DNA of 64,000 nt from the NCBI GenBank assembly GCA_016716835.1, contig JADJUW010000001.1, forward strand, positions 930,001 to 994,000, in the 5' to 3' direction. The position numbers were made by a program, and so were the translations under genes. Below the pieces are notes generated by a model. That model made no database searches and was not told the origin of the DNA. It saw nothing but the letters and a program-made list of their open reading frames with translations. This DNA comes from Myxococcales bacterium. Its GTDB lineage: Bacteria; Myxococcota_A; Polyangia; Haliangiales; Haliangiaceae. Shown here piece after piece: positions 26,127-34,769 of the stretch; position 1 is the stretch's first letter; each line of letters opens with the position of its first letter.

Positions 26127-26791
26127 TGACCGAGGTGCCGTGGTTTTGGCGAGGCCGCCAAACCTTGCAGGTTGGCCTCGCGGAGCAACAGGCGCGCTAC
26201 GAGGCCTTGCGTCGCGGCGAACCCGCGATGGCGCTGCTGCTCGTCGAGCACGAGCCGGTCATTACGCTCGGGCGCCACGGGCAGGAGGCCAACGTCCGGC
26301 GTTCGCGCGAAGAACTCGCACGCCAGGGCGTGGCCGTGGTGCGGCTCGAGCGTGGCGGCGACGCGACGTATCATGGCCCGGGCCAACTCATGATCTATCC
26401 CGTCGTGCGCGTGCGCTCGTTGCGTCACGTCATCGATGCGATCGGCGAGGCCATAGCGCACGAGCTGTGTGGAGCCGGTATCGACGCCCGTTGGCGATGC
26501 AACCCCGCGGGGGTTTGGGTGGGCGAGCGCAAGATTGCGGCATGTGGCATGCACGTGCGCCACGGCATTATTAATCATGGGTTTGCGCTCAACGTCGACC
26601 ACGATCCCGAACCCTGGCAATGGATCGTCGCCTGCGGCCAGGGTGCGGCGGCGACGTCGATCGCGGGCGAGGTCGCGCCCGCGTTGCTCGAAGCGCCGGC
26701 AGTCGCCGCGTGGGCGCCGCGCGTTGGCGCTGCGGTGACGCGCGCGATGGCGCCGTGGGTGTCGTACGGTCCGCGTATAAATCCGCCGTGA
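26126..26791 (+). CDS. lipB: Octanoyl-[acyl-carrier-protein]:protein octanoyltransferase
   Basis: LipB moves octanoate from ACP to the lipoyl domains of 2-oxoacid dehydrogenases and GcvH. The 221-residue protein shows LLLVEHEPVITLGRHG, the family signature RGGDATYHGPGQLMIYPVV, and the catalytic Lys and Cys in GERKIAACGMHVRHGIINHGFALNV, where the thioester-forming Cys is in ACG. The length is normal. The ATG overlaps the preceding stop by one base, and the following ATP-grasp gene begins in a GTGA overlap. The block is therefore read as one transcript. No lipA is in the window. Confidence 0.96.
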   Translation: MTEVPWFWRGRQTLQVGLAEQQARYEALRRGEPAMALLLVEHEPVITLGRHGQEANVRRSREELARQGVAVVRLERGGDATYHGPGQLMIYPVVRVRSLRHVIDAIGEAIAHELCGAGIDARWRCNPAGVWVGERKIAACGMHVRHGIINHGFALNVDHDPEPWQWIVACGQGAAATSIAGEVAPALLEAPAVAAWAPRVGAAVTRAMAPWVSYGPRINPP

Positions 26792-27810
26792 CCTCGCTGC
26801 CCGTCGCCGTCCTCCATAACACCGATTACGACGCCGAACTCACCGCCGCGGTCGACGTTAGCGCCGTGCTCGTGGCCGCCGAGGCGGTGGCCGCGGGGTT
26901 GCGCCACGCCGGCTTTTCGCCGCGCCTCGTCGGCGTGCAAGGCGCCGACCTGTTCGAAGTCGTGCAGGCCTTGCAGGGCGCCGGCGCGGCGATCGTGTTT
27001 AATCTCTGCGAATCACTCGCCGGCGATGCCCGCAACGAGGTCGCCATGACGGCGGTACTCGACCTCTTTGGCCAGCGATATACCGGCAGCGATGCGTTGG
27101 CCCTGGGCAGCTGCCTGCACAAAGACCGCTGCAAAGCCATCCTGCGCGGGCACGGCGTCGCTACACCGCCCGGCGCCTGCTTGGCGACGGAAGGCGACCT
27201 CGCGCTGGTCGAGGATTATTCGCGTCCATGGTTTTTGAAGCTGGCGCACGAAGATGCCTCCGTCGGCATCGACACCAGCAACGTGGTGCACACGGCGGCG
27301 GCGCTGCGCGCACGCGTCTTGGCGCTGTGGGATGGCTACCGCCAGCCGGTCATCGCGGAACATTTTATAGCGGGCCGCGAAGTCAACGTAACCATCTTGG
27401 GTGCGGGCGCCTCGGCGCGCGTGTTGCCGCTGCACGAAATTGACTTCTCCAAGATGCCAGCGGGCCGGCCCAACATCGTCAGCTACGCCGCAAAATGGGA
27501 CGAGTCGCACGAAGAGTATGGCGGCACCACACCCGTGCCGCTGCAAGGGGTCTCGGCGGCAACGCGCGACGCGATCGAACGCACCGCCTTGGCGGCGTAT
27601 CGCGCGCTGGGCCTGCGGGACTATGGCCGCGTCGACCTTCGGCTCGACGACGGGCAGGTGCCCTGGGTCATCGACGTCAATCCTAATTGCGATATCTCGC
27701 CCGACGCAGGGGTCGCACGCGCGGCGCTGGCCGGAGGGCTCGACTATCCCGCGCTGCTCAAACATATCGTCGAAAGCGCGATCGCGCGGTACGAGGCGAG
27801 GCCTGCATGA
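26788..27810 (+). CDS. ATP-grasp ligase related to D-Ala-D-Ala ligase
   Basis: GTG 26788 overlaps the lipB stop (GTGA), giving 340 residues beginning TSLPVAVLHNTDYD. Ddl-like features are: an N-terminal Rossmann-like domain with VFNLCESLAGDARNEVAMTAVLDLFGQRYTGSDALALGSCLHKD, the ATP-grasp Lys in PWFLKLAHEDASVGID, EHFIAGREVNVTILG, and the metal-binding end DYGRVDLRLDDGQVPWVIDVNPNCDISPD. Such ligases join a carboxylate to an amine. Coupling to a GNAT gene rather than to mur genes suggests a small-peptide or amino-acid ligase rather than cell-wall D-Ala-D-Ala ligase. Substrate unknown. Confidence 0.88.
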   Translation: MTSLPVAVLHNTDYDAELTAAVDVSAVLVAAEAVAAGLRHAGFSPRLVGVQGADLFEVVQALQGAGAAIVFNLCESLAGDARNEVAMTAVLDLFGQRYTGSDALALGSCLHKDRCKAILRGHGVATPPGACLATEGDLALVEDYSRPWFLKLAHEDASVGIDTSNVVHTAAALRARVLALWDGYRQPVIAEHFIAGREVNVTILGAGASARVLPLHEIDFSKMPAGRPNIVSYAAKWDESHEEYGGTTPVPLQGVSAATRDAIERTALAAYRALGLRDYGRVDLRLDDGQVPWVIDVNPNCDISPDAGVARAALAGGLDYPALLKHIVESAIARYEARPA

Positions 27811-28292
27811 TGACGCACCGACCCGCGCTTGAGGTGCGGACACCGCAGCTCGCTGAGCGCGATGCCATTGTCGCGACGATCACGAGCGACGCGACGTTTA
27901 AGGCCACCGAGGTCGCGGTCGCGGTCGAACTTATCGACGCCGCGCTGGCGGCATCACCCGACTACCTGCTCTTGGTCGCATTGCGCGACGAGGGCATCGT
28001 CGGCTATATCTGTTTTGGTCCGACGCCAATGACAGACGCAACCTGGGATCTTTATTGGGTCGTCGTCGGATCGGCCCATCGCGGGCTTGGCGCCGCGCGC
28101 ACCCTCGTTGCCGCTATGGAAGCGTCCGTCAAGGCGCGCGGCGGGCGGCACGTGCGCGTCGAGACTAGCGAAACCGAGGGCTATGGTGCCGCGCGAGCGC
28201 TGTATGCGCGGCTCGGGTACCCAGAGGCGAGCGTCTTGCCAGATTTCTACAGCCCCGGCGATGCCCTTATTACCTACTACAAGCAGCTATAG
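27807..28292 (+). CDS. GNAT-family N-acetyltransferase
   Basis: ATG 27807 overlaps the ATP-grasp stop (ATGA), giving 161 residues. The GNAT fold is clear: LLLVALRDEGIVGYICFGPTPMTDATWDLYWVVVGSAHRGLGAARTLVAAMEASVKARGGR, where HRGLGAARTL is the acetyl-CoA pyrophosphate loop (motif A). The C-terminal GYGAARALYARLGYPEASVLPDFYSPGDALITYYKQL is also typical. It is probably an amino-group acetyltransferase acting on the product or substrate of the coupled ligase (inference). A small membrane protein follows after 10 bases. Confidence 0.92.
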   Translation: MMTHRPALEVRTPQLAERDAIVATITSDATFKATEVAVAVELIDAALAASPDYLLLVALRDEGIVGYICFGPTPMTDATWDLYWVVVGSAHRGLGAARTLVAAMEASVKARGGRHVRVETSETEGYGAARALYARLGYPEASVLPDFYSPGDALITYYKQL

Positions 28293-28302
28293 AGCGTAAA
28301 CA

Positions 28303-28569
28303 ATGCACCTAGTAGCACTAGCAGCGGGCGTTTTAGGGTTAGTGCTTGGCGCCCTGGGATATCCATGGTTTTTTGCCGGCTTTGGCCTGGCCTTGCTTGG
28401 CGTAGGGCTTGGGTATCTCGTTTATCGCGATCGCCGGGCCTCTGGAAATGTGCGGGTGGTGGGCGCCGTCGCGTTGGGGGTGTCCGCCGCGGCCGCGGCG
28501 CTTGCGGGGGCTCGCATCGCCTTGACCATACTGGCGCTCGACAAAGTGCAGCGGTGGCTCGGTGGGTGA
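28303..28569 (+). CDS. Small hypothetical membrane protein
   Basis: The protein has 88 residues. Two closely spaced membrane helices (about residues 3-18 and 22-41, the second LGLALLGVGLGYLVY) are followed by a short basic loop (RDRRASGN) and a third helix (about 52-78, VVGAVALGVSAAAAALAGARIALTILAL). Gly/Ala-rich helices of this type occur in many small inner-membrane proteins and give no function. It sits between the GNAT and era genes on the same strand. Confidence 0.65.
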   Translation: MHLVALAAGVLGLVLGALGYPWFFAGFGLALLGVGLGYLVYRDRRASGNVRVVGAVALGVSAAAAALAGARIALTILALDKVQRWLGG

Positions 28570-28613
28570 AAACCCTTGCCGCAGCGGGCAAGGACGCCTA
28601 TACACCGCCCTCC

Positions 28614-29582
28614 ATGCCCCAGCCCCTTGCCACTAGCGGCGCCGCCGCCGAGGCCCATGTCGGCACCTCAAAAAGCGGGTTTGTCGGGGTGGTTGGCCTG
28701 CCCAATGCGGGCAAGTCAACGCTGGTGAATTTTCTGCTCGGCAAGCACATCGCCGCGGTGTCGCCGCTCCCGCAAACCACGCGGCAGCGGGTGGTGGCGG
28801 TGCGCAACTTGCCAGGGGCGCAGATCGCATACGTTGATACGCCAGGCATCCAGAATGGCCGCGGCGCCCTGCGCAAGTTTATGCAGCAGGAGGCCGTCGA
28901 TGCCGCGGGCAGCGCAGATGTGGCGCTGGTGGTGGTTGATGCGCTTGGCCGCCGCGCCTTGCCGGAGCAGTGGCTGGGCAGCGATAGCGAGGCGTTGTGC
29001 GAGGCGGTGGCGGGCATGCCCGTCGTCGTCGCGCTCAACAAGATCGACCGCATCGAAAAGCCCGCGTTGCTGCCACTGTTGTCGGCGTGGAGCGCGTTTG
29101 ACCGCCTCGACGTTAAGGCCGTCGTGCCCATCGCGGCCAGCCGCGGCGAGGGCGTCGACGCCATGGAGCGCGAGTTGGTGGCGTTGCTTGCGATTGGCGC
29201 GCCCATGTTTCCGCCCGATGTCGACGTCGACCGCGCCGATGAGTTTATCGCCGCCGAGCTCATCCGCGAGCAGGTGTTCGCGCAACTGCGCGACGAGCTG
29301 CCGTACACGACGGCCGTGGTCGTTGAATCGCTAACCGACCAAGGCGACGACGTCGTGATCTCGGCGCTCGTCATCGTCGAGCGCGATTCGCAAAAGGGCA
29401 TCATCATTGGCAAGGGCGGGCAGCAGCTCGGCAAGATCGGCGAACGCGCGCGGCGCACCCTCTCCGCAACATTTGGTTGCGCGGTGCATCTCAAGCTGTT
29501 CGTCAAGGTCATGCCGCTATGGACCGAAAACGATCGGTCGTTGTTGCAGCTGGGCCTCAGCCTTGGCAAAGGTCGAACATGA
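28614..29582 (+). CDS. era: GTPase Era
   Basis: Era is an essential GTPase that binds the 3' end of 16S rRNA and helps mature the 30S subunit. From ATG 28614 the 322-residue protein has G1 GLPNAGKST, the switch I/G2 region SPLPQTTRQRVVAV, G3 DTPG, G4 NKID, and a C-terminal KH domain with the RNA-binding signature KGIIIGKGGQQLGKIGERARRTL and the typical end LKLFVKVMPLWTEN. An N-terminal extension of about 20 residues before the G domain is mildly longer than usual. The stop overlaps the der start (ATGA), placing two ribosome-assembly GTPases in one coupled unit. Confidence 0.96.
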   Translation: MPQPLATSGAAAEAHVGTSKSGFVGVVGLPNAGKSTLVNFLLGKHIAAVSPLPQTTRQRVVAVRNLPGAQIAYVDTPGIQNGRGALRKFMQQEAVDAAGSADVALVVVDALGRRALPEQWLGSDSEALCEAVAGMPVVVALNKIDRIEKPALLPLLSAWSAFDRLDVKAVVPIAASRGEGVDAMERELVALLAIGAPMFPPDVDVDRADEFIAAELIREQVFAQLRDELPYTTAVVVESLTDQGDDVVISALVIVERDSQKGIIIGKGGQQLGKIGERARRTLSATFGCAVHLKLFVKVMPLWTENDRSLLQLGLSLGKGRT

Positions 29583-31087
29583 GCAGAAAACCTCGCGCCA
29601 CCGCCGGCAAAACCGGCGTGCGCCAAACCGCGGCCGTGCCCAAGGCCAGCGCCGAGCTCGCCGCCGCTGCCAGCAAGGCGCCGCTCGTTGCCGTGGTTGG
29701 TCGTCCCAATGTCGGGAAATCGACGCTGTTTAATCGCTTCGTCGGCGGCCGCCCAGCCTTGGTCCACGATACGCCCGGGCTGACCCGCGATCGTCGCTAC
29801 GGCGACGTCGAGTACTTTGGCCGCGTCTTTCGCATCGTCGACACGGGCGGCCTTGACCCCGATGCGGCGCGCGACGTGATCGGTGCTGGCATCCATCGCC
29901 AGGCGCATCGCGCGTTGGCCGAGGCCGACGCCATCCTATTCGTCCTTGATGGCGCCGCGGGGCTCACCAGCGTCGACGTCGGGCTCGCCAAGACCCTGCG
30001 TACGCTCGGTAAGCCGGTTTTTGTCGCCGTCAACAAGATCGATAGCCCCAAGCGCGACAATCTCGCCAGCGAGTTTTTCGGCCTCGGCTTTGAGCATCTG
30101 TGGCCGGTTTCGGCGGCGCATGGTCGCGGCATGGACGACCTCGTCGATGCCATGACCGAGGCCCTGGGCCTGACGTCGCCGATCGAGCCAGAGGTCGACG
30201 AATTTGACGAACTGTTTGCGCCTGATGTGGGCGAGGCGCTGCCGAGTGACGAACAGCGCGCGGCAGAAGATTTGCGGCGCGCGCCCACTGGGCCGTTGCG
30301 GGTTGCCTTTATCGGCAAGCCTAACGCCGGCAAGTCATCGCTGGCTAACCGCCTGATTGGCGAGGAGCGGTCGCTCGTGCACGACCAGCCTGGCACCACC
30401 ACCGATCCTGTCGACACCGAGATCAACTTCCTCGGCCGCGCTTACACCATCGTCGACACCGCGGGCATTCGTCGTAAGGCGCGCATCGAAGAAGACGTCG
30501 AGAAGTTGTCGGTAACGCTGGCCATCTCGCAGCTCGAACGCGCCGACGTCGCCGTGCTCGTCATCGACGCGTCACTTGGCCCGAGCGAACAAGATGCGCG
30601 GCTCGCGGGCATGGTGGCCGACGCCGGACGCGCGCTGCTGATCGTCTGCAACAAATCTGACCTCCTCGATGCCACCGCCGCCGGCGAGCTTGCCCAGAAG
30701 ATGAAGGACAATTTTCACTTCATGTCGTGGGCGCCTTATGTGCTCATCAGCGCGGCGCGCGGCGATGGCGTCGATAAAATGATGGACGCCGTCGATCGCG
30801 TGAGCGCACAGCATCGCAGCCGCATCTCGACCTCCGAGCTCAACAAGTTCTTCGCCGAGGTGTGCGAGGTGACGCCACCGCCGATTTATCGCGGCCAGGG
30901 CGTGCGCATCTATTACATCACGCAAGGCGCCGTGCGGCCGCCAACCTTTGTCGTGTGGGCCAATCAGCCCAAGGGCATCTCGCCCTCGTATAAGCGATTT
31001 CTCATGAACCAGCTCCGCGAGCGCTATGGCTTTCGCGGCACGCCGCTGCGCGTTTTTATTCGCAACAAGTCGCAGCCGGGCGCGTAG
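29579..31087 (+). CDS. der: GTPase Der (EngA), 50S assembly factor
   Basis: From ATG 29579 (coupled to era) the product has 502 residues with two tandem G domains, the hallmark of Der. The first has GRPNVGKST, DTPGLTRDRRYG, DTGG and NKID. The second has GKPNAGKSS, DQPGTTTDPVDTEINF, DTAGIRRK and NKSD. A C-terminal KH-like domain follows (VCEVTPPPIYRGQGVRIYYITQGAVRPPTFVVW, GFRGTPLRVFIRNKS). An Ala/Lys-rich N-terminal extension of about 30 residues is extra. The last 32 bases overlap the convergent outer-membrane-like gene. Confidence 0.97.
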   Translation: MSRKPRATAGKTGVRQTAAVPKASAELAAAASKAPLVAVVGRPNVGKSTLFNRFVGGRPALVHDTPGLTRDRRYGDVEYFGRVFRIVDTGGLDPDAARDVIGAGIHRQAHRALAEADAILFVLDGAAGLTSVDVGLAKTLRTLGKPVFVAVNKIDSPKRDNLASEFFGLGFEHLWPVSAAHGRGMDDLVDAMTEALGLTSPIEPEVDEFDELFAPDVGEALPSDEQRAAEDLRRAPTGPLRVAFIGKPNAGKSSLANRLIGEERSLVHDQPGTTTDPVDTEINFLGRAYTIVDTAGIRRKARIEEDVEKLSVTLAISQLERADVAVLVIDASLGPSEQDARLAGMVADAGRALLIVCNKSDLLDATAAGELAQKMKDNFHFMSWAPYVLISAARGDGVDKMMDAVDRVSAQHRSRISTSELNKFFAEVCEVTPPPIYRGQGVRIYYITQGAVRPPTFVVWANQPKGISPSYKRFLMNQLRERYGFRGTPLRVFIRNKSQPGA

Positions 31088-31640
31088 CGCGGCCTAAAAG
31101 TAGTCCCAATGCCAGGTGCGCGAAAGCCACAGCGTGGCCTCGCAGGCCCCGCGGCGCGCCGGCTGACAGATTCCACAGCATGCGGTAGCGCACTTCGCCG
31201 CGCCAGCTGGTGTCGCGATCGCGCAAGCGAATCAGGCCCAGCGCGGCGGTCGCGGCTGGCGCCAACGCCTCGTCCCCGGCGCGCGTGATGGCGCTTAGGC
31301 CCACGGTGCCGCGCACGTAAGGCACCCAGGCCAAGATATCTAGCCGATAGCTAACCCCCGCATCGAGCGTTAGGTACGACGCCCTGGCGTCACCAAAGGC
31401 GTGGCCGGCGTCTAGCCCTGCGTGCCAGGCCATGCGAAGTGACGCGTCGGATTCGAAGGCGGCGCCGACGCTGCTCGCGAATTTGGTGTCCGCGCTGGCA
31501 TCGGCCTCACCCGCGGGGGTAGCCAAGATGCCAAGCCCAAGCCCAACCGACGCGCGTTTTTCGCCATGGGCGATCGACAGCATGCTCAGCGATAGCACCA
31601 GCCCTACGGCACCTGCGATCGCGCTCGCGACAGGGTTCAT
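31056..31640 (-). CDS. Exported outer-membrane-like hypothetical protein
   Basis: The protein has 194 residues. A signal peptide (about residues 1-26, VGLVLSLSMLSIAHG) is followed by alternating strands (SVGLGLGILATP, LRMAWHAGLDAGHAFG, SYLTLDAGVSYRLDILAWVPYVRGTVGLSAI) that look like a small beta-barrel of about eight strands. The C-terminus (ATRPAATCCE) does not end in the usual aromatic residue. The 3' end runs 32 bases into der on the other strand, so the stop may be less certain; a frameshift near the end would change only the tail. Function unknown. Confidence 0.6.
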   Translation of the reverse strand: MNPVASAIAGAVGLVLSLSMLSIAHGEKRASVGLGLGILATPAGEADASADTKFASSVGAAFESDASLRMAWHAGLDAGHAFGDARASYLTLDAGVSYRLDILAWVPYVRGTVGLSAITRAGDEALAPAATAALGLIRLRDRDTSWRGEVRYRMLWNLSAGAPRGLRGHAVAFAHLALGLLLGRATRPAATCCE

Positions 31641-31736
31641 GCCCCAAGCATACCATGAGCCCGCCTGGCGGTTTGACGCCCCCGTGCGGCCAGTGGTATG
31701 AGCGGGGCTCGTCGTATTTTGATCGGGGTATTTTCC

Positions 31737-32519
31737 GTGGCTAACACAAAATCTGCAGCACTTAAATCGGACACCACCGCAGGCGGGCAGGGCGACGCTC
31801 CAGCGGCAGCCTCTGCCGTAGAGCCGGTTCGCATCGGCGGCGAATCACTCGCCGACCGGTTGGCACCGCATATCAAAAAAATCTTCGTCATTGGCGGCGT
31901 GATTGCCGTGCTAGCGCTCGTGCTCGCCACGGTGCGCTGGCGGCAAAACGTCGGCAAAGAGGCCACGACCGCGGCGTACGTAAAAGCGCTTGCGGTCGCC
32001 AGCCGACCTATTGTCAGCCCGGAGACGCCAGCCGCTGGCACCGAAGGCTTTGCGTCGCGCCAGCTGCGCGCCGAGGCCGCGCTGGCCGCCCTGGGGTCCA
32101 CTCGCGTAAACACCGCCGAAAGCCAATTGTACGTCGCGCGGCTACACTTTGAAGCCCGGCAATTCGACAAGGCGCAGGCGCTATTTGAAGGCCTCGCTCG
32201 CGCCTCGGGGTCCGTTGGCCTCAACGCGGCGCTTGGGCTTGGCTATGTCGCCGAAGCGCGCGCCGAAGACGTTGCGAACGCGGCGCAAAAACAAACTCAT
32301 CTCGAGACGGCGCTGCGGCAGTTTGAAGCCGCTGGCGCGGGGCGGACGGAAGCCGCCGCCGCCGATAGCCTCTACCATCAGGGACGCATCTTGCACCAAC
32401 TTGGCCGAGCGGCCGAGGCGCAGGCAACCCTTGACAAGGCGTTGGCGTCTTCACCAACACCAGTCACCAAGGCGCTCATCGACGCGCGGCTTGGCTTGGT
32501 CGCAAGTGACTTGCCGTGA
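31737..32519 (+). CDS. YfgM-like tetratricopeptide membrane protein
   Basis: GTG 31737 gives the start (M)ANTKSAAL; an ATG at 31698 would add 13 residues. A cytoplasmic N-terminus of about 45 residues precedes one membrane helix (about 50-69, IFVIGGVIAVLALVLATV). A periplasmic helical part follows with TPR-like units (ESQLYVARLHFEARQFDKAQALFEGLARASG, ADSLYHQGRILHQLGRAAEAQATLDKAL). Topology, length and position directly upstream of bamB match YfgM, a SecYEG-associated protein encoded in the yfgM-bamB-der cluster of E. coli; der is also adjacent here. The stop overlaps the bamB start (GTGA). Confidence 0.75.
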   Translation: MANTKSAALKSDTTAGGQGDAPAAASAVEPVRIGGESLADRLAPHIKKIFVIGGVIAVLALVLATVRWRQNVGKEATTAAYVKALAVASRPIVSPETPAAGTEGFASRQLRAEAALAALGSTRVNTAESQLYVARLHFEARQFDKAQALFEGLARASGSVGLNAALGLGYVAEARAEDVANAAQKQTHLETALRQFEAAGAGRTEAAAADSLYHQGRILHQLGRAAEAQATLDKALASSPTPVTKALIDARLGLVASDLP

Positions 32520-33685
32520 ACCCACGTCTACTTCTTCGTTGCCAACTCCTATTGGCCGGCGTCGCCACCGCGGCGGCCTTGGGCTGCGGGCCCATGCCGA
32601 CGCCAAAATCGCCGCTCGCAGCCAGTGAGCAGTCCGCCGGACGCTCGCTCTTTGGCTACCGCTGGAAGGTCAGCACCGCCGACCGCCGGATGGAATGGCT
32701 GCCGCAAGAAACCGCCGTTGCGACCGCACGTGGCAGCTACGTCTACGTCGGTTCAGCCGTCGGGGGTGAGCTCCTCGCCATTGTCGCCGCCACGGGGCGC
32801 GTGCGTTGGCGCGTCGATATCGACGCCATTGCCTCAGCGCCGGTGATCCGTGGCGACCTGCTCTATGTCGGCACCGGCAACGGTGAGGTGGTGTGTGTCG
32901 ACACGCTTACCGGGGAGGTGCGTTGGCGCTTTCTCAGCAATGGACCTATCGCGGAAGCCCCGGTGGTCGCGGATACCTTGGTGATCTTCGCCAACGAGAC
33001 CGACCGCGTAACGGCGCTCGACGCCCTGTCCGGCGAGTTTAAGTGGCAATACAAAAATGAGACCGGCAGCGCGGATTCGCTCTTGCGCGGGCACGCGGGC
33101 CTCGCCGCCGATGACCAATTTGTTTATACCGGTTTCTCCAACGCGACGGTGGTGGCCTTGCGGATCGCTTCGGGTTCGGTCGGTTGGTCGTCGCGGCTTA
33201 CCGTGCGGCAGCCCAAATACGTCGACGTAGACTCAACGCCCGTCTTGCTGGGGAATCGGGTGTACGTGGCCTCTGGGGCCGGTGGCGTGTTCGCGCTGGA
33301 TCGAACCACCGGGCTTACGGTGTGGAGCCGGTCCCTGGGCGACAAAGATGGCGTTGGCCTGTCCGAGCTCACAACCGACGGCACCAATTTGTATGTCACG
33401 GCGGCGACCGACGGCGTATTTGCCCTTGATCTGGATGGCAACGTCTTGTGGCAGCACGCCGTCGCTGGCGGCGGCGACCCTTCCATGCCGCTGCTGCTGG
33501 CAGACTACGTCCTGGTCTCGTACGCCAATTTTGGCCTTCTGGCCCTGCGCAAATCGTCTGGTGATCTGGTGCAGTACTTCGATCCGGGCGGCGGCATCAG
33601 CGCAGCCCCCAGCCTAGGCGCCGGGGCGAGTCTCTACGTTGTGTCTAACCGCGGCACGTTGTTTTCTATGACGCTCGACGAGTAG
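32516..33685 (+). CDS. bamB: Outer-membrane assembly lipoprotein BamB (PQQ-like beta-propeller)
   Basis: GTG 32516 overlaps the preceding stop. The signal peptide ends in a lipobox (AAALGC), and the mature protein is an eight-bladed propeller of PQQ-like repeats: YVYVGSAVGGELLAIVAATGRVRWRVDID, LLYVGTGNGEVVCVDTLTGEVRWRF, VYVASGAGGVFALDRTTGLTVWSRSLG, LYVTAATDGVFALDLDGNVLWQH. The 389-residue length is normal for BamB, which supports BamA in inserting barrel proteins. Pairing with YfgM and proximity to der match the enterobacterial arrangement and raise confidence over a generic PQQ-repeat protein. Confidence 0.87.
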   Translation: MNPRLLLRCQLLLAGVATAAALGCGPMPTPKSPLAASEQSAGRSLFGYRWKVSTADRRMEWLPQETAVATARGSYVYVGSAVGGELLAIVAATGRVRWRVDIDAIASAPVIRGDLLYVGTGNGEVVCVDTLTGEVRWRFLSNGPIAEAPVVADTLVIFANETDRVTALDALSGEFKWQYKNETGSADSLLRGHAGLAADDQFVYTGFSNATVVALRIASGSVGWSSRLTVRQPKYVDVDSTPVLLGNRVYVASGAGGVFALDRTTGLTVWSRSLGDKDGVGLSELTTDGTNLYVTAATDGVFALDLDGNVLWQHAVAGGGDPSMPLLLADYVLVSYANFGLLALRKSSGDLVQYFDPGGGISAAPSLGAGASLYVVSNRGTLFSMTLDE

Positions 33686-33699
33686 TCGCGGCGCCCAGC

Positions 33700-34161
33700 T
33701 CACACCCGCGTCATGTGGGCGCAAAATTGCTCCACCACGTCCGCCGCCTCTTCTTGCATCGAGCGCTCGAGCGCGCCCAGTGGAAGGGCGAGCGCCTTTT
33801 CGAGGCGATACGTCATGAGCGACGTGGTCGCGGAAATCGGGACAAATCGCGCCTCGCCGCGCATGAACATGGCGCTGGCGGCATCCGAGGTCCAGGTAAC
33901 GGCAAAATCGTTGACGTTGTACCGGTAGTCGAGGGTGTATTCGCCCAGCGTGGGCGGCGCGTCGCTGGAAAACTGGACCCGGGTCGCGCGCCCGCTGGGA
34001 TCGCGAAATACCACCTTGGCCTCGACCATCCCGCGAAACCACCGAGGCGTGTGGACGACGTCAGCAAAGGCCTCAAACGCGACGGCCGCGCGCACCGGCA
34101 ACGAACGCGACAGATCGACCAGTGGACAGAGATCAGGGCTGCGAAGCAGTGCGACTACCAT
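33700..34161 (-). CDS. SRPBCC/START-fold protein
   Basis: The 153-residue protein follows the polyketide-cyclase/START-like fold: an N-terminal strand and helix (LVDLSRSLPVRAAVAFEAFADVVHTPRWFRGMVEAKVVF), antiparallel strands (TRVQFSSDAPPTLGEYTLDYRYNVNDFAVTWT, RFVPISATTSLMTYRLEKAL), and a long C-terminal helix (LGALERSMQEEAADVVEQFCAHM). These proteins bind hydrophobic ligands; no particular substrate can be inferred. It is convergent with bamB (15 bases between stops). Confidence 0.75.
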   Translation of the reverse strand: MVVALLRSPDLCPLVDLSRSLPVRAAVAFEAFADVVHTPRWFRGMVEAKVVFRDPSGRATRVQFSSDAPPTLGEYTLDYRYNVNDFAVTWTSDAASAMFMRGEARFVPISATTSLMTYRLEKALALPLGALERSMQEEAADVVEQFCAHMTRV

Positions 34162-34333
34162 TTTACCTTAACTAAGCAATCGCGGTGCCATGCGCGATCG
34201 CCAGCATGTCGCAATAATTACAAATAGTTATGGCGACGACTGGACCTAATAGTGGCTACTACTGCTGTTGCCACACCGCGCAAAAATGCGATTTCGCCGC
34301 GCCCCAGCGGCAGGGGTGTGATAGGAGACTGCC

Positions 34334-34618
34334 ATGGCAAACCTCAACAAGAGCGATCTAATCAACGAATTGGCAGCCCGCGCAGCACTCGACAAGAAAG
34401 ACGTCGAGAAGGTTATGGATTCGTTTTTTGAAATTGTGGTCAGCAAGACCAAGGCTGGCGACAAAGTTGCGTGGCCGGGCTTCGGCTCCTTTGCCACCTC
34501 GGCGCGCGCGGCTCGCAAAGGGCGCAACCCAGTGACCAAGGAAGAAATCAACATTCCGGCGTCGACAGCGATGAAGTTTTCGGCCGCCAAAGCGCTTAAA
34601 GACGCGCTCAACGGCTAA
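34334..34618 (+). CDS. HU-family DNA-binding protein
   Basis: The protein has 94 residues. The HU fold is complete: MANLNKSDLINELAARAALDKKDVEKVMDSFFEIV helices, then GDKVAWPGFGSFATSARAARKGRNPVTKEEINIPASTAMKFSAAKALKDAL with the Pro of GRNPVTKE at the arm tip. It bends and compacts DNA non-specifically. A good ribosome site (AGGAGA) precedes ATG 34334. It differs from the IHF-alpha homologue at 15.6 kb and is most likely the general HU of the cell. Confidence 0.93.
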   Translation: MANLNKSDLINELAARAALDKKDVEKVMDSFFEIVVSKTKAGDKVAWPGFGSFATSARAARKGRNPVTKEEINIPASTAMKFSAAKALKDALNG

Positions 34619-34769
34619 GCAGCGGTTTTCCGCGTGGCGAGCGGCGCCGCCTTGGCTGGCTATGGCTGTAAGGTGCAGGCTTACCTGGGAGCCCACATCC
34701 CTGGCGAATTAGCGGGAATGCGCGGCAATTTCTTTGAGCCCCTGCGCGTTAACGGTAGGATAAGGCTTG

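Noticed and set aside
26788..27810. Cell-wall D-Ala-D-Ala ligase (ddl)
   Set aside because: Ddl-like by motifs, but coupled to lipB and GNAT rather than to mur genes, so the symbol was not assigned.
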